Assembly (NCBI GenBank): GCA_016199685.1
Contig: JACQGD010000028.1
Coordinates: 1-5,419, forward strand
Length of the DNA: 5,419 bases
Origin: Candidatus Saccharimonadota bacterium
Lineage (GTDB): Bacteria > Patescibacteriota > Saccharimonadia > Saccharimonadales > Saccharimonadaceae
Reading direction: 5' to 3'
Shown: piece by piece, positions 1-4,640 of the stretch
Layout of the letters: each line of letters starts with the position of its first letter
How positions within the stretch are numbered: the stretch's first letter is position 1
Notes under the pieces: generated by a model
The model's input: only the letters and a program-made list of their open reading frames with translations
The model's database searches: none
What the model was told of the DNA's origin: nothing
Made by a program: the position numbers and the translations under genes

Positions 1-132
1 CGCTTTGGCTGTCGTATCTTGTTCCTGAGGACTCAACCATAGGAGCCACGTGGCAGCGAAAACAAGAACAGACGTAACAATTAAGATGAAGAAGGCAAGA
101 GACGGGCGCTGAGTGTGGCGAGGAAGTTCCAT
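1..132 (-). CDS. N-terminal part of a membrane-anchored protein of unknown function (cut by left edge)
   Basis: Reading the minus strand from an ATG at 132-130 gives 44 codons without a stop, in frame to the window edge. The product starts MELPRHTQRP, followed by an uncharged hydrophobic stretch at about residues 11-34 (SLAFFILIVT... to LLWLS) and then a polar part (PQEQDTTAKA). The basic residues R5, H6 and R9 before the hydrophobic segment predict an N-in signal anchor with the rest of the protein outside the membrane. No cleavage motif is obvious, so a single-pass anchor is more likely than a secreted protein. The ATG was chosen because the classic anchor topology begins right there; the frame stays open upstream but runs through a terminator hairpin. 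An AGGA lies only 3 bases before the ATG, too close for a normal SD. The family cannot be told from this fragment. Confidence 0.72.
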   Translation of the reverse strand, partial: MELPRHTQRPSLAFFILIVTSVLVFAATWLLWLSPQEQDTTAKA

Positions 133-139
133 TGTTCCT

Positions 140-145
140 ATTATA
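140..145 (-). promoter_or_regulatory. TATAAT -10 box 7 bases before the left-edge gene
   Basis: On the minus strand a perfect TATAAT (145 down to 140) is followed by AGGAACA and then the ATG at 132. Transcription normally begins about 7 bases after the -10 box, which would put +1 on or next to the A of the ATG and give a leaderless or nearly leaderless mRNA. No convincing -35 exists: at 16-18 bases the sequence is the terminator stem (such as ATAGGG). The box is therefore only a candidate, resting on the -10 match and its position. Confidence 0.4.
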
Positions 146-150
146 TCGTG

Positions 151-179
151 AAAAAAGAAAAACCCTATAGTTATAGGGT
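151..179 (-). terminator. Intrinsic terminator after the 136-aa minus-strand gene
   Basis: The sequence at 162-179, ACCCTATAGTTATAGGGT, is self-complementary (7-bp stem with a 4-base loop). Read on the minus strand it is followed by the tract TTTTTCTTTTT (161 down to 151). This hairpin plus U-run is the normal form of a Rho-independent terminator for transcripts coming from the gene at 646-236. It lies 57 bases beyond that gene's stop and directly before the next minus-strand gene, so the two are probably separate transcription units. The stem has only three G-C pairs, so leakage into the next gene is possible. Confidence 0.75.
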
Positions 180-186
180 GGATCGT

Positions 187-218
187 GCCGGAGGTCACTG
201 CTTGGGCAGGCCTCCGGC
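187..218 (-). other. GC-rich hairpin in the 3' UTR of the minus-strand gene
   Basis: GCCGGAGG (187-194) and CCTCCGGC (211-218) form a perfect 8-bp stem. Inside it CTGC (198-201) pairs with GCAG (206-209) around a TTGG loop, with a small asymmetric bulge between the two stems. It has no T-run on either side, so it is not a terminator alone. It sits between the stop codon at 236 and the weaker A/T-rich terminator at 151-179. It could protect the mRNA 3' end, help termination, or be a separate RNA element. Confidence 0.5.
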
Positions 219-235
219 GTTGCGACGTATGCAAA

Positions 236-646
236 TCAGTTCAACCGTGAAGACTCTGCAGTCTCTGCCACTTCTTGAATCTTTTCAGAATCCATATGCA
301 GATCGATTGATGTGACACGAGACGTCGCGCACATAGGATGCAGGAGCCACTTCGAGTCGACGCGTACTTCATTTTCGCACTCTGCCAAGAAGTACGGCTG
401 CATTCCAGTTTCTCCTTGATTGAGGGCGGTGCTGTTTGTTCCAACAATGAAGCCTTGCATGTCGCTTTCACTGCTTTTCACGATGTAAACGCTGTTTCGC
501 GTTTGGATCATGAGAACATGATGCGACTCTAATGAGTCTAGTCTGAATGACTCCAGGCCCATTCTTCCCGTCAGGTTGATCTCCTCGCCAGTATTCAATG
601 CGGGGTCGAACATCATTTTCGGGACTTTGGGTACATCGCTCGTCAT
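236..646 (-). CDS. Uncharacterised 136-aa protein
   Basis: This is a complete minus-strand gene with ATG at 646-644 and TGA at 238-236. GAGGAG lies 4 bases before the ATG and is a strong SD, fixing the start. The product looks soluble: no hydrophobic run long enough for a membrane segment and no signal peptide. Residues 42-69 (HHVLMIQTRNSVYIVK, then MQGFIVG) have the alternating pattern of a small beta-sheet domain, and residues 85-120 look similar (PYFLAE, VRVDSKWLL, VTSIDLHM). The last 17 residues are a polar, Glu- and Ser-rich tail. There is no recognisable catalytic motif; the two cysteines (90 and 106) are not in a metal-binding pattern. It has its own promoter and terminator and is divergent from the ribosomal operon, so it is probably monocistronic. 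Reality as a gene is well supported; function is unknown. Confidence 0.82.
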   Translation of the reverse strand: MTSDVPKVPKMMFDPALNTGEEINLTGRMGLESFRLDSLESHHVLMIQTRNSVYIVKSSESDMQGFIVGTNSTALNQGETGMQPYFLAECENEVRVDSKWLLHPMCATSRVTSIDLHMDSEKIQEVAETAESSRLN

Positions 647-680
647 TTTGCTCCTCTGTGTTGACCGGCTAGAGCCAGGC

Positions 681-716
681 TCGATAGCTGGGCGTGCATG
701 CCCGACAAGCTATCGA
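681..716 (-). other. 5' UTR hairpin of the 136-aa minus-strand gene
   Basis: TCGATAGCT (681-689) and AGCTATCGA (708-716) form a perfect 9-bp stem. Inside it GGGC (690-693) pairs with GCCC (700-703) around a 6-base loop, leaving four bases (GACA, 704-707) bulged on one side. With the promoter at 759-731, transcription would begin near 724, so the hairpin occupies about nucleotides 8-45 of the mRNA. It ends about 30 bases before the GAGGAG site, so it does not cover the ribosome binding site. A stabilising 5' stem-loop or a regulatory element are both possible. A small GGC-TAGA-GCC hairpin lies further downstream in the leader. Confidence 0.6.
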
Positions 717-730
717 ACGTACATAGTATG

Positions 731-759
731 ATTATAACATAAATAGTTTCGATTATCAA
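731..759 (-). promoter_or_regulatory. Promoter of the 136-aa minus-strand gene
   Basis: On the minus strand TTGATA (759-754, five of six matches to the -35 consensus) is separated by exactly 17 bases from a perfect TATAAT (736-731). This is a strong housekeeping-sigma promoter. Predicted +1 is near 724, giving a leader of roughly 78 nt before the ATG at 646. It stands back to back with the ribosomal operon promoter; 36 bases separate the two -35 boxes. Confidence 0.75.
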
Positions 760-784
760 TAGACTCGCAGATTGTCGGGAATAT

Positions 785-800
785 GTCAAAAATAGTTGAC
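785..800. promoter_or_regulatory. Short inverted repeat overlapping the operon -35 box
   Basis: GTCAA (785-789) and TTGAC (796-800) are inverted arms with a 6-base spacer, and the right arm is the first five bases of the -35 box. This is the usual shape of a repressor or activator half-site pair. The arms are only five bases long, so chance is a real alternative. Confidence 0.2.
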
Positions 801-824
801 TTACCTCTGTTCCTGTGCTATATT
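796..824 (+). promoter_or_regulatory. Promoter of the ribosomal protein operon
   Basis: TTGACT (796-801) lies 17 bases before TATATT (819-824), and TGC directly before the -10 box adds an extended -10 element (TGn). Each hexamer matches the consensus at five of six positions. Predicted +1 is near 831. This places the promoter between the divergent gene and rplC, so the ribosomal operon here starts from its own promoter with no upstream rpsJ in the same unit. An AGGAGGT at 826-832 lies around +1 and is probably not used as an SD. Confidence 0.8.
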
Positions 825-835
825 CAGGAGGTAAC

Positions 836-849
836 TTATTACGTAATAA
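836..849. promoter_or_regulatory. Perfect 14-bp palindrome just after the operon +1
   Basis: TTATTACGTAATAA is identical to its reverse complement over all 14 bases. It begins about 5 bases after the predicted transcription start, a common place for an operator. No known regulator site is recognised. In RNA form the same bases would make only a weak A-U stem, so a DNA-binding dimer is the more natural reading. Confidence 0.4.
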
Positions 850-856
850 CAATCTG

Positions 857-909
857 CTCTTGGTGAATTGGTAGGTCTCAACAGATGAGAAACCGCTTTC
901 CACCAAGAG
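857..909 (+). promoter_or_regulatory. Two-storey hairpin in the rplC leader mRNA
   Basis: CTCTTGGTG (857-865) pairs perfectly with CACCAAGAG (901-909), 9 bp. Within the enclosed 35 bases CTCA (877-880) pairs with TGAG (886-889) around ACAGA, and GG (874-875) can pair with CC (893-894) across a small bulge. The structure ends 25 bases before the rplC start and is followed by only TTTT, too short a U-run for a confident terminator. In many bacteria such operons are autoregulated by one of their own proteins binding the leader; a similar role here is inference from position and shape. No known leader family is recognised. Confidence 0.5.
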
Positions 910-938
910 TTTTAAGTGGGAGCATGAAGGCAATATGA
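885..938 (+). CDS. Possible 17-codon leader ORF coupled to rplC
   Basis: ATG at 885 opens a 17-codon frame (MRNRFPPRVLSGSMKAI) that ends with TGA at 936-938. That stop overlaps the rplC start as ATGA, the classical layout for translational coupling. Its ATG lies in the inner stem of the leader hairpin, and its codons 6-8 (CCA CCA AGA) lie in the 3' arm of the outer stem, so a translating ribosome would open that structure. The SD is weak: AGGT at 873-876, 8 bases before the ATG, itself partly paired. An internal ATG at 924 in the same frame, after GGGAG, would give only MKAI. A frame this short can occur by chance, so the call is tentative. Confidence 0.25.
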   Translation: MRNRFPPRVLSGSMKAI

Positions 939-1549
939 AAGCACTTCTCGGTACCAAAATTGGTATGACCCAAATCATTAGCGAAGATGGACGCGCAGTA
1001 CCTGTGACGTTGATTCAAGCTGGCCCTGTGACTGTGACTCAGGTCAAAACTGTCGATACCGACGGTTACACCGCAGTACAAGTGGCATATGGTGAGGGTA
1101 AGAACCTGAGCAAGGCCGTTGCTGGACACACCAGTCCAGCCAAAGTGACACCGAAGCATATTCGGGAGTTTCGTGTTGCAGAACTACCTGAGGGTCTCAA
1201 GGTAGGTGACACGATCGACGTAACCCAGTTTGCACTAGGCGACATCGTTGATGCGACTGGTACAAGCAAGGGTAAAGGTTTTGCAGGAACTGTAAAACGA
1301 CACAACTTTAATACAAGCAAGAGCACCCACGGTGGTAACGGTAACGTCCGTAAGCCAGGTTCTATTGGATCGATGTATCCTCAGAAGGTCTTCAAGGGTA
1401 AACGAATGGCTGGCCGTATGGGTCATGACCGCGTTACTGTAAAGAACCTCGAGGTTGCCTATGTTGATGCAGTAAACAACCTTATTGGTTTGAAGGGCGC
1501 TGTGCCTGGACCACGTAAGGGTCTTATTGTTATCGGAGGGAAAGCATAA
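935..1549 (+). CDS. rplC: 50S ribosomal protein L3 (uL3)
   Basis: L3 binds 23S rRNA early in assembly and sends a loop towards the peptidyl-transferase centre. The 204-aa protein has the family opening (MKALLGTKIGMTQI, then EDG and PVTLI), the KGKGFAGTVKRHNF block at 112-125, PGSIG at 141-145, VFKGKRMAGRMG at 152-163 and KGAVPGPRKG at 187-196. Length is normal for bacterial L3. The loop between PGSIG and VFKGK is one residue shorter than in E. coli, by eye. The start fits the family N-terminus; a weak GAAGG site lies 4 bases before the ATG, and no in-frame alternative exists nearby. It is the first large gene of the operon, and its TAA overlaps the next ATG by one base (TAATG). Confidence 0.98.
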   Translation: MKALLGTKIGMTQIISEDGRAVPVTLIQAGPVTVTQVKTVDTDGYTAVQVAYGEGKNLSKAVAGHTSPAKVTPKHIREFRVAELPEGLKVGDTIDVTQFALGDIVDATGTSKGKGFAGTVKRHNFNTSKSTHGGNGNVRKPGSIGSMYPQKVFKGKRMAGRMGHDRVTVKNLEVAYVDAVNNLIGLKGAVPGPRKGLIVIGGKA

Positions 1550-2166
1550 TGGCTGAGACAACTAAACCAGCAGCTAAAACTGCTCTACCAAACGAAGTAT
1601 TCAATGTCGAGGTGACAAACCACGAGCTATTGAAACTTGCATACGATAGCTACCTCGCTAACAGCCGCCAAGCAAGTGCAACAACACTCCAACGTGGTGA
1701 AGTTCGCGGTGGTGGTAAGAAGCCATGGAAGCAAAAAGGTACAGGACGTGCGCGATTTGGTTCGTCACGAAACCCTATCTGGCGCGGTGGTGGTATTGTT
1801 TTCGGTCCTCGTGGCAATGAAAACTACACGAAGCGTTTGAGCACAACAAGCAAGCGCGTTGCTATCAAGCAGGCGCTGACAGTTGCGAACGAATCAAAGT
1901 TGATTATCGTCAAAGACATCAAGACGACTGGCAAGACGTCAGAAGTTGTGAAGTTCCTCGATGAAAACAAGCTTGTTCGTAAGACACTCATCGTTGTTGA
2001 TGAAAAAACACCTGAGCTCATTCGTGCAACGAACAATATACAAAATGTACTATTGATCCGTGCGAGCTACCTCAACGTGTATCATATCCTCAACGCTCAT
2101 CATATCGTGCTTTCAACAGCATCAATTCCAGTTATCAAAAACTGGTTGGTAAAGGAGGAGGCGTAA
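1549..2166 (+). CDS. rplD: 50S ribosomal protein L4 (uL4)
   Basis: L4 lines the exit tunnel of the large subunit, where its long basic loop meets L22 at the constriction. The 205-aa product has that loop at about residues 49-88, rich in Gly, Arg and Lys (GGGKKPWKQKGTGRARFG, then PIWRGGGIVFGP), followed by the globular part with IIVKDI, TLIVVDE and NVLLIRA strands. The first 13 residues (MAETTKPAAKTAL) are a short Ala/Lys/Thr extension before the usual first strand. GGAGGG lies 8 bases before the ATG, inside the end of rplC. In E. coli L4 also represses its own operon; whether this L4 does so is unknown, but the operon leader is structured. The gene ends KEEA-TAA and only one base separates it from rplW. 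Confidence 0.98.
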   Translation: MAETTKPAAKTALPNEVFNVEVTNHELLKLAYDSYLANSRQASATTLQRGEVRGGGKKPWKQKGTGRARFGSSRNPIWRGGGIVFGPRGNENYTKRLSTTSKRVAIKQALTVANESKLIIVKDIKTTGKTSEVVKFLDENKLVRKTLIVVDEKTPELIRATNNIQNVLLIRASYLNVYHILNAHHIVLSTASIPVIKNWLVKEEA

Positions 2167-2167
2167 T

Positions 2168-2485
2168 ATGACACTTATTAGCGTAATCCCACGTGCTACT
2201 GAGAAAGCCTATGCTCAGAGCCAAAATAACGTATATGTCTTTACTGTGCCGCTCACAGCAAACAAGCAAGAAATTGCTGCTGCTGTCGAAGCCCAGTTCG
2301 AAGTAAAAGTAACCAATATTAAAACATTGGTTCAAGCTGGTAAAGCTATCAAGTTCAGCCGCGGTAAGAACCGCTACCCTGGTACAACGAAGCGCAAGGA
2401 CAGCAAAAAAGCCTACGTTACTCTCGCTGAGGGTAATAGTATTCAGGTATTTGCTGAACAGCCAGTAGAAGAGGAGAAGAAGTAA
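2168..2485 (+). CDS. rplW: 50S ribosomal protein L23 (uL23)
   Basis: L23 sits at the exit of the ribosomal tunnel and is the docking point for trigger factor and the signal recognition particle. The 105-aa product has the family pattern: IPRATEKAY at 7-15, FTVPLTANKQEIAAAVEAQF at 25-44, VKVTNIKTL at 46-54 and a C-terminal KKAYVTLAEGNSI at 80-92. Glu12 in TEKA aligns by eye with Glu18 of E. coli L23, which contacts trigger factor. The basic loop RGKNRYPGTTKRK at 65-77 is the rRNA-binding extension. The SD is the very strong AAGGAGG at the end of rplD, 9 bases ahead. The C-terminus EEEKK is acidic then basic, and its codons GAG GAG double as the SD of rplB. Stop and next start overlap as TAATG. 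Confidence 0.97.
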   Translation: MTLISVIPRATEKAYAQSQNNVYVFTVPLTANKQEIAAAVEAQFEVKVTNIKTLVQAGKAIKFSRGKNRYPGTTKRKDSKKAYVTLAEGNSIQVFAEQPVEEEKK

Positions 2486-3324
2486 TGCCAATTAAAGCTT
2501 ACAACCCAACTACTCCTGGCCGACGAGGAATGACGAGCGAAGACTATAGTGAAATTACCACTAAGAAACCTCTCAAAAGTCTCCTTAAGAGCAAAAAGCA
2601 AAATGCTGGTCGTAACAACACTGGTCGTATTACCGTTCGTCACCGTGGTGGTGGTGTAAAACGACATCACCGTTTGATGAACCACAAGCTTGCTCCAGGA
2701 ACAGTTGCAACAATCGAAGAGATCGAATACGATCCAAACCGCTCAGCACGTATTGCACGTATTAAAGATCAACACGGTCTTTATCACTACGTTCTTGCTG
2801 ACACGCAAATGACAAAGGGCAAGCAGATCGTTAGCGGTCCAGATGCTCCTATTGAATCATCAAATCGTATGCCACTCTCTAAGATTCCTGTTGGTTCACA
2901 GATCTACGCGATCGAGATCCAAGTAGGTAAAGGTGCGCAAATGGTACGAAGTGCCGGTACAAAAGCACAGTTGATGGCCAAAGAAGGTGACTACGCTCAA
3001 GTACGTCTCCCATCAGGTGAGGTTCGTCGCTTCCGACTTGAAGCAACAGCTGCACTTGGTGTTGTTGGTAACGTTCAACACCAAAATGTTAAGATCGGTT
3101 CTGCCGGACGTAATCGCCGTAAAGGCAAACGCCCAGGCGTCCGTGGTGTTGTTATGAACGCCGCAGATCACCCGCATGGTGGTGGTGACGGTGGCCGTCA
3201 CGGTAGTGGTAAGCCACCTCGTACTCCATGGGGTCAATTGACACTTGGATACCGAACACGCCGACGTAAAGACGTCAGTAAATTGATTGTTAAAAGTCGC
3301 CACGATGCGAAGAGGAAGAGGTAA
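2485..3324 (+). CDS. rplB: 50S ribosomal protein L2 (uL2)
   Basis: L2 is the large conserved 23S rRNA-binding protein needed for subunit association and peptidyl-transferase activity. The 279-aa product has normal length. In order it shows the N-terminal NNTGRITVRHRGGGVKRHHR at 44-63, an OB-fold part with EYDPNRSARIARI at 81-93, the SH3-like part with VRLPSGEVRRF at 173-183, and the C-terminal signature VVMNAADHPHGGG at 222-234. That HPHGG motif carries the conserved histidines near the peptidyl-transferase centre. The tail PPRTPWGQLTLGYRTRRRK is also typical of the family. The SD GAGGAG is inside the last codons of rplW, 8 bases ahead. The gene ends in a very basic KRKR, whose AGG codons provide the SD of rpsS. 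Confidence 0.99.
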   Translation: MPIKAYNPTTPGRRGMTSEDYSEITTKKPLKSLLKSKKQNAGRNNTGRITVRHRGGGVKRHHRLMNHKLAPGTVATIEEIEYDPNRSARIARIKDQHGLYHYVLADTQMTKGKQIVSGPDAPIESSNRMPLSKIPVGSQIYAIEIQVGKGAQMVRSAGTKAQLMAKEGDYAQVRLPSGEVRRFRLEATAALGVVGNVQHQNVKIGSAGRNRRKGKRPGVRGVVMNAADHPHGGGDGGRHGSGKPPRTPWGQLTLGYRTRRRKDVSKLIVKSRHDAKRKR

Positions 3325-3327
3325 TAT

Positions 3328-3594
3328 ATGAGTCGATCACTCAAAAAAGGCCCATTCATCGACGCCAAGCTCGCTAAGAAAGTGGCGGCTCTCGGCGCTG
3401 ATGATCGTACTATCATCAAAACTTGGGCTCGTGCTAGCACGATTACTCCAGAGATGGTAGGGCGAACGATCGCTGTTCACAACGGTCGCGTACACGTACC
3501 TGTGCTTGTTTCTGAAAATATGGTTGGACACAAACTCGGTGAGTTTAGCCCAACTCGTAAATTCCGCAAGCACGGTGGAAAGGATAAGAAGTAG
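3328..3594 (+). CDS. rpsS: 30S ribosomal protein S19 (uS19)
   Basis: S19 lies in the head of the small subunit, binds 16S rRNA together with S13 and reaches the A-site tRNA region. The 88-aa product is a textbook member: SRSLKKGPFID at 2-12, IKTWARASTITPEMVGRTI at 30-48, HNGRVHVPVLV at 51-61 and GHKLGEFSPTRKFRKHGG at 67-84. Length is normal. Three bases separate it from rplB, and AAGAGG at the end of rplB lies 6 bases before the ATG. The gene ends with TAG, unlike most of its neighbours, which use TAA. Confidence 0.99.
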   Translation: MSRSLKKGPFIDAKLAKKVAALGADDRTIIKTWARASTITPEMVGRTIAVHNGRVHVPVLVSENMVGHKLGEFSPTRKFRKHGGKDKK

Positions 3595-3596
3595 TC

Positions 3597-4001
3597 ATGG
3601 CTGAGCAATTAACTGTTCGTGCCTATGCAAAGGGCGTTGACCAAGCTCCACGTAAAGTGGCACTTGTTGCAGGCCTCGTACGTAACCGTACGGTTGCAGA
3701 CGCACTTGTTATCCTGGAGCACGTTCCAAAACGCGCTGCACTTCCTGTCAAAAAAGCTATCGAAAGTGCAAAGGCTAACGCCGTAAACACTCACGGGCTT
3801 GACGGCAAAACATTAGTTATTTCAACACTTTCCGTCACTGTTGGTACTCGCCTCAAGCGTTTCAAGCCAGCAAGTCGCGGACGTGCGCTTCCTTTCCAAA
3901 AGAAAACAAGCAATATTCTTGTTGAAGTAACTGGTCTAGAGAAACCTAAGAAGCCGGCGCAAGCAAAGCCAGCTGCCGTAGTAACTGAGGAGAAGAAATA
4001 G
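3597..4001 (+). CDS. rplV: 50S ribosomal protein L22 (uL22)
   Basis: L22 spans the large subunit along the exit tunnel, and its long beta-hairpin forms the constriction with L4. The 134-aa product contains the core (QAPRKVALVAGLVRNRTVADAL at 16-37, by position), the helix PVKKAIESAKANA at 50-62, and the hairpin strands around RLKRFKPASRGRALPFQKK at 85-103. Beyond about residue 113 there is an Ala/Lys/Pro-rich tail of some 20 residues (KPKKPAQAKPAA, then EEKK), which the minimal L22 lacks and which is probably disordered at the ribosome surface. The closest SD-like site is AAGGA, 12 bases before the ATG, rather far. The gap to rpsS is 2 bases, so re-initiation may help. It ends with TAG. Confidence 0.98.
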   Translation: MAEQLTVRAYAKGVDQAPRKVALVAGLVRNRTVADALVILEHVPKRAALPVKKAIESAKANAVNTHGLDGKTLVISTLSVTVGTRLKRFKPASRGRALPFQKKTSNILVEVTGLEKPKKPAQAKPAAVVTEEKK

Positions 4002-4002
4002 T

Positions 4003-4635
4003 ATGGGCCAGAAAGTAAACCCAATCAGTTTCCGCCTGCAAGTTCACAAAAACTGGAGTTCACGCTGGTTCGCTGGCAAAAAAGACTTTGCTAAGTGGCT
4101 TGCAGAAGACATTCGGATCCGCGAACTTATCGAAAAGAAGTTTGCGAGCCGACCAACAATCAGCCGTATCGAGATTGAGCGTTCAGCTAATCTCATCACT
4201 GTGACAATTCATACTGCAAAAGCAGGTGTTGTGATTGGTCGCGGTGGTGCTGGTGTGACAGAGCTTAAGGCGAACATCGAAAAAATTGCGAGCCTCCCAG
4301 TTCGTATTAATATCGAAGAAGTGAAGCGTCCTGAACTTGATGCAAAGCTTGTTGCCGAAAACATTGCTCGTCAACTTGAACGACGTATTAACTTCCGTCG
4401 TGCAACGAAGATGACTGCACAAAACACTATGGCCGCTGGTGCACGAGGTATTCGTATCCAAGTCGCCGGTCGTCTCAATAATGCTGAAATGGCACGTCGT
4501 GAAAAAGTTATCGAAGGATCAGTACCGTTGCATACGCTTCGTGCTGATATCGATTTCCATGCTGCACGTGCAAATGCTCCTGGCGTTGGCATCATTGGTG
4601 TCAAAGTCTGGATCTATAAGGGCGAAAGGAGCTAA
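4003..4635 (+). CDS. rpsC: 30S ribosomal protein S3 (uS3)
   Basis: S3 is in the head of the small subunit at the mRNA entry channel and, with S4 and S5, helps unwind mRNA. The 210-aa product begins with the invariant MGQKVNPISFRL, has a type 2 KH domain with the loop GRGG at 79-82, and a C-terminal domain ending in PLHTLRADIDF (175-185) and GVIGVKVW-type residues near 195-203. R132, R133 and K136 in NFRRATK align by eye with the E. coli residues R131, R132 and K135 implicated in mRNA unwinding. At 210 aa it is shorter than E. coli S3 (about 233) because the C-terminal tail is nearly absent; it ends KGERS. GAGGAG lies 10 bases before the ATG within rplV. Confidence 0.99.
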   Translation: MGQKVNPISFRLQVHKNWSSRWFAGKKDFAKWLAEDIRIRELIEKKFASRPTISRIEIERSANLITVTIHTAKAGVVIGRGGAGVTELKANIEKIASLPVRINIEEVKRPELDAKLVAENIARQLERRINFRRATKMTAQNTMAAGARGIRIQVAGRLNNAEMARREKVIEGSVPLHTLRADIDFHAARANAPGVGIIGVKVWIYKGERS

Positions 4636-4640
4636 TCGAT

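Noticed and set aside
338..532. Plus-strand frame of 64 codons within the 136-aa gene region
   Set aside because: It is antisense to a minus-strand gene that has a promoter, an SD and a terminator; it has none of these itself.
826..832. AGGAGGT as the ribosome binding site of a gene in the leader
   Set aside because: It lies around the predicted +1 and has no start codon at a suitable distance; the next ATG is over 50 bases away.
857..913. Leader hairpin as a full intrinsic terminator (attenuator)
   Set aside because: Only four T follow the stem before AAG, and the loop is long. A regulatory hairpin is supportable, a terminator is not.
643..978. Minus-strand open frame of 111 codons across the divergent promoter region
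   Set aside because: It covers both promoters, the leader hairpins and the start of rplC, and its product has no recognisable domain. The regulatory elements explain the region better.
878..1159. Minus-strand open frame of 93 codons opposite the start of rplC, and similar ones opposite rplD, rplB, rpsC and others
   Set aside because: They lie opposite strongly conserved ribosomal genes, lack SD sites and show low-complexity translations typical of antisense frames.
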